Positions 53,289-64,000 of a stretch of DNA of 64,000 bases are shown here, one piece after another. The notes under the pieces are model-generated. The model saw nothing but the letters and a program-made list of their open reading frames with translations, had not been told where the DNA came from and ran no database searches. This DNA is from Leptospira sp. WS92.C1 (lineage in GTDB: Bacteria > Spirochaetota > Leptospiria > Leptospirales > Leptospiraceae). Where the stretch lies: the NCBI RefSeq assembly GCF_040833975.1, contig NZ_CP162130.1, forward strand, positions 186,001 to 250,000, given 5' to 3'. Position 1 is the stretch's first letter. The number at the start of each line of letters is the position of its first letter. Made by a program: the position numbers and the translations under genes.

Positions 53289-54499
53289 TGGTTTTCCAAT
53301 TTCGCCCCGGGAAAATAAAACTTTAAAATTTCAAAAGACTTAGCTCCTTGAAAAGCCATTTCTCTCGCTCCGTATTGGCAAAGACCGACCCCGTGTCCAA
53401 AACCTTTACCTTGAATTAAGAACCTATGTTGAGATGCTTTTATTTCGAAATCGTTGCTTTTGAGAACGTTCCATCCAAATCGTTTGCCGATCTTAGAAAG
53501 AAATTGCGCCGCTGGAATCGTAAAATCGCCTTTCTCTGTTTGCAATGAGATTTCCGTAATTCGAGATTCTTTTCGAATCGGTTGTAATCGCGATATTTGT
53601 TTGATTCCCAAGACCTCTTCCAATTCGGAACGTTGTAGAAAACTTTCCCATTGTATGTAAGGAGAAGATTCGCAGAGAATTTTGTTCCCTTTCCAAACGT
53701 CTTGTCCGGATCGAAAAGAGTCGGGATCTCCTTGAAAATTTTTCCATAACACATTGGGATGAGAAAGATTCCCGCCACATGTGGAATGAAAAAAAGCTTC
53801 GAGAGTTTTTCCATTTCGATTCAGCAATCGTTGATTGGAAGAACGATGATTTTTCAGATCGGCATGATTCGGCAATTTACCCGAAAAATGAAGACAATGG
53901 GTCAGGTCGCATAAATCATAACCTTCCTGTCGATGACGATTTAAATTTGCCATCGCATAGGATAGAACTACCGTTTCTACAGCGGATTTATATTCTTCTT
54001 TCCAATTGGGAGATGCCGTCGCCGGAACTCCGGAGTCAAGTAAAACGCCGAATTCGGAGTTGGTGGCGATTCGTACGTATTCGTTTCTGGAAACCGAAAG
54101 AATCAAACGGAGTTTTCCGCGATTCGAAGTGATTTCCAAATCGCCCGTATAATGAAATTTTTCTTTTTGGTTCGTAAGGGATATATCGTATTGGCCTCCT
54201 AAAAATCCGATCAAGTCCGTAGTAAAATTTTTTGAATCGTAACTAACGTTGATCATATTCGGTTTTGCTTTTAAAAGTAGGAAGGAATTGTTTTTTTCGA
54301 TCCGAAAATTTCCGGAAAAAACCTTTGAGTTTGAATATCGGATTTGGATTTGATCCAAAGGATATTTTGACAAAATTCCGATTCGAATTTTAGAAGGAAG
54401 GGATTCGGACGAGATCGAATTTGTAAAGAATACAAATACTAAAAGAATGAAATCAATCCCGATTTTATATAAGAACCTGTCCCAAAGACAACTCAACAT
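53285..54499 (-). CDS. SpoIID/LytB-like exported protein
   Basis: 404 residues with an N-terminal signal (FILLVFVFFTNSISS) and a SpoIID domain: YDLCDLTHCLHF, LEAFFHSTCGGNLSH and GKGFGHGVGLCQYGAREM. SpoIID proteins are lytic transglycosylases acting on denuded peptidoglycan; LytB-like relatives bind or modify amidases. The acidic catalytic Glu position was not located with certainty. Convergent to the alpha-2-macroglobulin operon. Confidence 0.9.
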   Translation of the reverse strand: MLSCLWDRFLYKIGIDFILLVFVFFTNSISSESLPSKIRIGILSKYPLDQIQIRYSNSKVFSGNFRIEKNNSFLLLKAKPNMINVSYDSKNFTTDLIGFLGGQYDISLTNQKEKFHYTGDLEITSNRGKLRLILSVSRNEYVRIATNSEFGVLLDSGVPATASPNWKEEYKSAVETVVLSYAMANLNRHRQEGYDLCDLTHCLHFSGKLPNHADLKNHRSSNQRLLNRNGKTLEAFFHSTCGGNLSHPNVLWKNFQGDPDSFRSGQDVWKGNKILCESSPYIQWESFLQRSELEEVLGIKQISRLQPIRKESRITEISLQTEKGDFTIPAAQFLSKIGKRFGWNVLKSNDFEIKASQHRFLIQGKGFGHGVGLCQYGAREMAFQGAKSFEILKFYFPGAKLENH

Positions 54500-54759
54500 C
54501 TCACTCCTGCAACGCGATCCAGTAAAACTCCATGAACGCTTCTCTACGGATCAGCGTTCAAGAGCAAAACATTGAGTTTCCCGTGAGCGTTGCATTGAAT
54601 TTTCCCGGGTCGCTCGAATAACTCAGAACGCGCCTCATGAAGCGTTCTGTTAAGTTATCGCAGCTTGATCTTTCTGGCAAAGTAAACTGGGGTTTTGGAG
54701 CACGCTGTAAATCTTTTATCATAAAACAAAAATTATACTAACCGTAAATCATAAAATCG
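54500..54759. other. Structured non-coding island
   Basis: 260 nt without a gene and visibly richer in GC than its surroundings. It holds GAACGC/GCGTTC inverted repeats: one at 54534-54559, and an 8-bp perfect stem CAGAACGC with GCGTTCTG at 54624-54649. The phrases CATGAACGCTTCT and CATGAAGCGTTCT are near-copies. Could be a dispersed repeat, an RNA element or a decayed mobile fragment. Confidence 0.5.
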
Positions 54760-56711
<1,952 letters not shown>

Positions 56712-56782
56712 AGTGATAAGCTGTAGGATCCGGTCTTTCTGGCAATCGAATTGTAATCCGATGCTACTTTTGAACCGTTTGT

Positions 56783-56797
56783 GTAACATTATGTTAC
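56783..56797. promoter_or_regulatory. Perfect palindrome in the murA-lnt divergent region
   Basis: GTAACATTATGTTAC is a 7-1-7 perfect inverted repeat about 72 nt upstream of murA and 94 nt upstream of lnt. Such symmetry suggests a binding site for a dimeric regulator acting on one or both genes. No matching consensus is known to me. Confidence 0.4.
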
Positions 56798-56890
56798 TTC
56801 AAATCTGCTTTTTGGAAATCGATTGTATTCTAATCTATTTAGATCGATCTTTCCAGATGAATTCTGTTGACTTCTCGCTCTCAATAGGAG

Positions 56891-58687
<1,797 letters not shown>

Positions 58688-58830
58688 CTTCAGAATTCTT
58701 TTTTAGAAAAATCGGAACGGTTTGATGGGGCGCAGATCTATCTATGTAGGATTGCTCATCTTCTTTTTAAGTTTGTGTTTTGTCATCGTCCTATTACCGG
58801 ATTCAAATCGTTTTATCCGCGGCTTTATCG

Positions 58831-58838
58831 GTGACGGA
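58831..58838. repeat. Left target-site duplication of IS256 element 1
   Basis: GTGACGGA, repeated exactly at 60168-60175. Eight bases is normal for IS256-family insertion. Confidence 0.85.
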
Positions 58839-60167
<1,329 letters not shown>

Positions 60168-60175
60168 GTGACGGA
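60168..60175. repeat. Right target-site duplication of IS256 element 1
   Basis: Second exact copy of GTGACGGA, directly outside the right inverted repeat. Confidence 0.85.
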
Positions 60176-60527
60176 ATCATCGTGATGGTTCTTTATAGTT
60201 TTTTCAAATCCATCGCCGATTTTGATTCGATACGATTGTCGATTTTTATCATCGCATTTTCATTTGCGATAGAAACACTTCAATATTTTAAGGTCATTCG
60301 ACTTTTAGGATTTCGGGAAAATAACTTTACTCGAATCGTTTTCGGATCCGTATTTGATCCCTGGGACTTACTTGCTTATTTGATCGGGGTATGTTTCATT
60401 TTTTGTATTGATAGGTTTATCATTTCTAAATGTTTAGAAAAAGAGATTTGAAATCGGAATTATTTTCGATTGTCTCAATCGATGTCGTTTGTAAACCCGA
60501 AGCTGTTTCTGAACGATCTGTTTGAAT

Positions 60528-61881
60528 GATAGTGTCCGTAAAGTTTCGCACAAATGAGAACTTGAGAAGAGCTCACCTCAGTCGATCAAGCCATGATCTT
60601 TAAAGTTTTTAACTCTTTTAACTTCTCCATGTCAACATACTTTTTTGTTCCCCACTTAGTTGATGCAACATGCCTGAGGCGAGCAGTGGCTAACATGAGA
60701 GCGGACTTCCCATCAGGAAAGGCTCCTACGACCTTTGTTCTTCTCTTGATCTCTTTGATGATTCTTTCTAATGGATTGTTGGTTCGGATCTTTCTCCAAT
60801 GCTCGGAAGGAAAATCCATATAAGAGAGAGTTTCTTCGATTCCATCGGAGATGACTTTAGCTGCTTCCTTCAATTTCATTTCAGTCAAGCGCTCGGCGAC
60901 AAAGTTGGCTTTCTTCAAAGCTTCTTCTTTGTTTTCCTGAGCATGAATCGCTTTCAACATTTGTGAAATCACTTTAAAGGAACTTCTTGGAGCCTTTCCA
61001 AATACATTCCTGTAGAAATGAACGATACACCTCTGCCATTTCGATTCTGGAAAGAAGTAAGGAATCGATTCCACTAAGCCTAAACATTTGTCTGAGATAA
61101 TTAAGTTCACTCCTCTGAGTCCCCGGTCCTTAAGATGTTTTAGGAACGCTTGCCAACTCTCTTTGTCTTCTCTGGCTCCTTCCATCGAACCAAGAACTTC
61201 TCTGTAACCTTCTGAATTAACCCCTATCGCTACGTTACGAACTTCTCCACCCCAAGACTTCTTCAAGTAAAGTCCGTCCAGGTAAACGTAAGGATATTCG
61301 TCAGTAAGCGGACGGATTCTCCATTCGTCGATTTGAACAAAAACTTTTTGGTTGAGTTTGCTGATCGTTGAAGGTGAGACCTTGGTTCCCCAGAGGCTTT
61401 CGGTAATGTCCTCGACTCTCCGAACTGAAACTCCCGCGAGATACATCTCCATGAGAGCTTCTTCTACCGAACTCTCCCGTCGCTTGTATCGATCGATGAT
61501 CGCCGACTCAAACGGAATTGTTCTTAGTTTGGGAACTTTTAACTTTACTTTTCCCGCTTTTGTTTCGAAGTTTCTATTATACGAACCCGCTCTTGTATCT
61601 ACTCGATCCGGGCTTCTCTCATACCTCGAGGCTTTGCAGAGTTTATCCGCTTCCTCATCTAAGAGAGCGTTCAGCGTTTCTTCCACTGAACCTCTTACGA
61701 GTTCGCTCAAGTCTTTCTTGAGCTGGGTCTCATCCACTTGGATTACTTTCAAGTGTGCTTTTTCTTCTTCTGCCCTCATTGGGGGGTTCTCCTTTTTCTT
61801 GAATTTGCTCATTACAAACTCAATCGGCAAGGAGAGCCTTCTCTTTGATTCTTAAATGTGCGAAAGATTGAGGACGTTATC
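60528..61881 (-). mobile_element. IS256-family insertion sequence 2 (about 1354 bp)
   Basis: The ends GATAGTGTCC...TTTCGCACA and (inverted) GATAACGTCC...TTTCGCACA make a 25-bp imperfect inverted repeat around the transposase. The repeats differ from those of element 1, so this is another subgroup. No matching target duplication is seen in the flanks (GTTTGAAT versus GATTACAG), which suggests deletion or recombination after insertion. Outer ends are set by the repeat only. Confidence 0.75.
60586..61779 (-). CDS. IS256-family transposase of element 2
   Basis: About 397 residues, intact. DDE-region motifs are YPYVYLDGLYLKK, NLIISDKCLGLVESIPYFFP, KWQRCIVHFYRNVF and RTNNPLERIIKEIKRRTKVV. GGAG eight bases before the ATG at 61779 makes it the likely start; in-frame starts further up are weaker. 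It belongs to a subgroup clearly different from the transposase at 58904, in the opposite orientation. Confidence 0.95.
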   Translation of the reverse strand: MRAEEEKAHLKVIQVDETQLKKDLSELVRGSVEETLNALLDEEADKLCKASRYERSPDRVDTRAGSYNRNFETKAGKVKLKVPKLRTIPFESAIIDRYKRRESSVEEALMEMYLAGVSVRRVEDITESLWGTKVSPSTISKLNQKVFVQIDEWRIRPLTDEYPYVYLDGLYLKKSWGGEVRNVAIGVNSEGYREVLGSMEGAREDKESWQAFLKHLKDRGLRGVNLIISDKCLGLVESIPYFFPESKWQRCIVHFYRNVFGKAPRSSFKVISQMLKAIHAQENKEEALKKANFVAERLTEMKLKEAAKVISDGIEETLSYMDFPSEHWRKIRTNNPLERIIKEIKRRTKVVGAFPDGKSALMLATARLRHVASTKWGTKKYVDMEKLKELKTLKIMA

Positions 61882-62197
61882 GATTACAGTGGTAATTTTT
61901 GATAATTCGGACTGCGTCCGGATGATTGACCGGGGACGGTTGGTCTAACTCCATGTTAGAGGGATCGTTTTATAGTAAGCACCGTGTCAGATCAAATAAT
62001 TTCCAAAGGAGTTTTGTTTCGGGATGCGGGTTTGTAAATATAGGAATGATAATCATCCATCAGCATTGCGAAAATCGGAGACTTTGCTTTAAAATAATTG
62101 AAAGTGCTTTTTCTAGAAAAACTAACTTGAATTTACTCTCCCCTAATTCAATATAATCCTCAGCACTTTGGAAATATACGAATTTCTTGACTATTTC

Positions 62198-62204
62198 GTT
62201 AGGC
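62198..62204 (+). repeat. Integron core-like site GTTAGGC (5' side)
   Basis: GTTAGGC matches the GTTRRRY core of integron recombination sites and is repeated at 63327. It lies 30 nt before the cassette gene. The 316 nt between it and element 2 hold no recognisable gene, only AT-rich sequence and a short inverted repeat (TCTAAC/GTTAGA near 61946). Confidence 0.55.
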
Positions 62205-62233
62205 GCCATGCCAAATACTAAGAGAATAATGTA

Positions 62234-63175
62234 ATGCCACTTTTTCAACGAGATAAATTAAAATTAACCCTTGTAAAGCCAGCAAGGTTTTTAAGTGAAA
62301 AGGAGCTCCAAGGACTAATTGAAAATAATTTAGAAACTGTATTTGACTGTAAATTAATAGCGACCGAATTTTCTACAGGACCGATACATAGCGGCAGAAT
62401 CGATACTCTTGCAATTTCAGAAGATGATAATCCGGTAATAATTGAATATAAGGTTGTAGAAAGCTCACAACTTATCAACCAAAGTTTGTATTATTTGAGT
62501 TGGATCAGTGATCATAAAGGTGATTTTGAAATCGCTGTTCAAAAAGCATTCCCAAAAGATAAATGTACTGTAGATTGGAGTAGTATTAGAGTAATTTGCA
62601 TAGCTCCTGAATACAAGAAATATGATCTACATGCTGTCCAGGTAATGGGTTCGAATATTGAATTATGGCAATATAGGTATTATGAAAATGGGATTGTATT
62701 TTTCGAAGAAATATTTAAAAAGTCATCCTCAGTTTCGCCTAATGACAATCTATCTGGTAAAAATCCCGTCATGGTTGAGGCGGGCAAGAAAGCAGCGATT
62801 ACAAAAGCAACAGGAGTATATAATTTTGAGCAGCATATCAATAAAATAGAACAAAATAAGCGTCATCTTGTAACAACTATTCAAGAATTTATAATGAACT
62901 TAAGTGAATCCATTGAAGAATCGCCAAAAAAACTATATGTGGCGTATAAAGTAAGTCAAAATTTTGTATGTATGGAAGTTGGCAAGTCCAAAGTGCTGCT
63001 GTTTTTAAAAATTAAGCCATCGTCATTACTAAACATGCCTAAAAATGGTAGAGATGTCACGAATATTGGTCACTTTGGAACTGGTGATCTAGAATTAACT
63101 ATTCAAACTGAACAGGACATTGATATTTCTAAAGAATACATTCAAATAGCCTATAACAACATTGGAGGCAATTGA
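62234..63175 (+). CDS. PD-(D/E)XK nuclease-like protein with DUF5655 domain
   Basis: 313 residues. An N-terminal nuclease-like core has Glu30, Asp57 in GRIDTLAI and the E-Y-K pair (Glu71, Lys73) in VIIEYKVVES, the E...D...ExK pattern of restriction-like nucleases (DUF91/NucS type). A C-terminal domain (about 205-313) has YVAYKVSQNFVCMEVGKSK and GHFGTGDLELTI of DUF5655. Likely acts on DNA; a defence or repair role is inferred from the family's usual settings. Codon use is more AT-rich than the core genes. It begins 30 nt after one core site and ends just before the attC-like palindrome. Confidence 0.85.
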   Translation: MPLFQRDKLKLTLVKPARFLSEKELQGLIENNLETVFDCKLIATEFSTGPIHSGRIDTLAISEDDNPVIIEYKVVESSQLINQSLYYLSWISDHKGDFEIAVQKAFPKDKCTVDWSSIRVICIAPEYKKYDLHAVQVMGSNIELWQYRYYENGIVFFEEIFKKSSSVSPNDNLSGKNPVMVEAGKKAAITKATGVYNFEQHINKIEQNKRHLVTTIQEFIMNLSESIEESPKKLYVAYKVSQNFVCMEVGKSKVLLFLKIKPSSLLNMPKNGRDVTNIGHFGTGDLELTIQTEQDIDISKEYIQIAYNNIGGN

Positions 63176-63185
63176 AGATCGGCAC

Positions 63186-63333
63186 GGCGCAGAACAGATT
63201 TTTCCCGCTCCGCGCCTGTTCGGCACTACGGGGCTTCGCCCACACTGCCCTTTGGCACGCTTTTTGCCTCGGTCCACGATTTTGAGGAATCAGGCAAAAA
63301 GCGCGCCAAGTCGGGAAAAATCGGACGTTAGGC
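63186..63333 (+). repeat. attC-like imperfect palindrome
   Basis: GATTTTTCCCG (63197-63207) pairs perfectly with CGGGAAAAATC (63312-63322). Inside, a 16-nt arm at 63254-63269 pairs with 63292-63307 at 15 of 16 positions. The element ends in GTTAGGC (63327-63333), and GCAGAAC at the left resembles a degenerate RYYYAAC inverse core. GC-rich compared with the flanking gene. Its length (about 148 nt) is at the upper end for attC sites. No integrase gene is in the window. Confidence 0.6.
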
Positions 63334-63349
63334 GTAATCATCCAAATCG

Positions 63350-63408
63350 ATGAATTTTAAGAAAATTAAATCAATTGCTAAAAACGGGGACTACGAAGGC
63401 CCTCTTAT
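63350..63408 (+). pseudogene. Truncated ORF of a second cassette
   Basis: The ATG lies 17 nt after the second GTTAGGC. It encodes 19 residues (MNFKKIKSIAKNGDYEGPL) before the IS66 end begins; the frame stops three codons into the element. The position mirrors that of the first cassette gene. The remainder, if it exists, is beyond the insertion sequence outside the window. Confidence 0.4.
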
Positions 63409-64000
63409 GTAAGCGCCTAATCAACCACAGTATTCCGCAGTTGCGGTAAATCCTTCCAAGCAAGACTTCTCGGCTCCGTTTCCCAAGATTTAAATAGATC
63501 CCGTAAAAACGCGTAAGGATCCATTCCTGATACCTTTGCATTTTGCACTAAAGAATAGAACCCTGCACTGGCAGTTGCTCCTTGCGGACAACCGGAGAAG
63601 AGCCAATTTTTTCTACCGATTACAAAAGGACGAATATCATTCTCGACAAGATTCGTATCCAATTGCAATTCAGGATGATCCAAAAAGATGAGAAGCTTTT
63701 CCCATGAAACGCGACCATAGGAAGCGTTTCAAACAAAAGGCAGCGGAGCGTAGCCGTTGTTCCTCAGCATAGCTGAGCTCTGCAAGATACGAGAGAGCTT
63801 TCCCCATCGAAGATTTAGGAGCGACTTCAACCATCCGTTTGTTCATCCAGGATCGGATTTCGTTAACAATCGGCTTGGATTCAGATTGCCTAAGTCTCAA
63901 ATGTTCTTCCGAATTTAGATTTGCTTCTTTAGCCTTCGACTCAATTGCATAGAGCTTGCCAATCTCCTTTACGATCCATTCGGCCCCAGCATTCTTAGAA
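63409..64000 (-). mobile_element. IS66-family element, one end, runs off window
   Basis: The sequence begins GTAAGCG, the usual IS66-family terminal motif, at the point where the cassette frame is lost. The inside reads leftward as an IS66 TnpC. The flanking octamer CCTCTTAT (63401-63408) would be one copy of the target duplication; the other end lies outside the window. Confidence 0.75.
63417..64000 (-). pseudogene. IS66 transposase TnpC, frameshifted and partial
   Basis: Two frames are needed. The N-terminal part visible (from the edge to about 63787) reads LRQSESKPIVNEIRSWMNKR and VAPKSSMGKALSYL, and the C-terminal part (to 63417) reads NLVENDIRPFVIGRKNWLFS and GFYSLVQNAKVSGMDP; both match IS66 TnpC. 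Between them about 65 nt (roughly 63720-63786), containing CTCAGC/GCTGAG inverted halves, appears inserted and shifts the frame, so the transposase is probably inactive. The 5' part is outside the window. Confidence 0.75.

Noticed and set aside
61882..62204. A second attC-like palindrome upstream of the first core site
   Set aside because: Only a short TCTAAC/GTTAGA repeat and weak pairing were found; not enough for an attC call.
62060..62248. Minus-strand 62-codon frame across the first core site
   Set aside because: No start signal and it overlaps the cassette gene start; more likely chance in AT-rich DNA.
63162..63353. Plus-strand frame through the attC-like palindrome
   Set aside because: The sequence is explained by the palindrome; frame is Arg/Pro-rich and starts inside the previous gene.

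Overview
The window reads as chromosome of a pathogenic-clade Leptospira (Spirochaetota). This rests on recognition of the gene set and style: moderately AT-rich DNA (about 40% GC by eye), spirochaetal lipoproteins, an Asp-type MurA, RsbU-like phosphatases, Leptospira-type hypothetical proteins and several IS families. The species cannot be fixed from the sequence alone.

Layout. 1-3900: surface-polysaccharide genes, with two GT4 glycosyltransferases and a methyltransferase-like protein on the minus strand, divergent from a GDP-6-deoxy-mannose reductase-like gene. 3900-10900: a SanA-like protein, an ECF sigma operon (CpxP/Spy-like sensor, sigma factor, membrane anti-sigma candidate), a cytochrome P450, an M23 peptidase and LigA. 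11350-16910: a fatty-acid operon with acyl-CoA ligase, acyl-CoA dehydrogenase, MaoC hydratase and a thiolase-like protein that lacks the nucleophilic Cys. 17200-20500: small hypotheticals, a SUFU-like protein and a membrane-anchored hypothetical. 20600-20710: a 30-residue Lys/Ala-rich histone-tail-like peptide with its own promoter, leader hairpin and terminator.

20880-30070, minus strand: an active-looking SpoIIE phosphatase next to a degenerate SpoIIE-like membrane protein, ArgJ, a PhoR/PhoB-type two-component system, and a second ECF sigma operon headed by a 57-residue gene. 30190-37400: CoA-type Nudix hydrolase, RNase D, PurF, an acyltransferase remnant, and a MocR regulator divergent from PhzF plus an aminotransferase. 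37450-42770: acyltransferase, hypotheticals, a DUF3347-like exported protein, a [2Fe-2S] protein with a medium-chain dehydrogenase, and lipoproteins. 42780-52580: a long envelope operon resembling the enterobacterial yfa cluster (DUF1175, alpha-2-macroglobulin with an intact CxEQ thioester motif, DUF2135, penicillin-binding transpeptidase, DUF2138), facing SpoIID and metallopeptidase genes. 54500-58690: a structured non-coding island, a 4Fe-4S protein, MurA with Asp at the fosfomycin-target position, and Lnt.

From 58700 on the DNA is accessory. An IS256-family element has split a DUF2809 gene and left an 8-bp duplication. A second, different IS256-family element follows. Then comes what looks like an orphan integron cassette: two GTTAGGC core sites 1129 bp apart flank a PD-(D/E)XK/DUF5655 gene and a long attC-like palindrome. 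The start of a second cassette ORF is truncated by an IS66-family element whose transposase is itself broken and runs off the window. No integron integrase, CRISPR array, tRNA or rRNA was seen.
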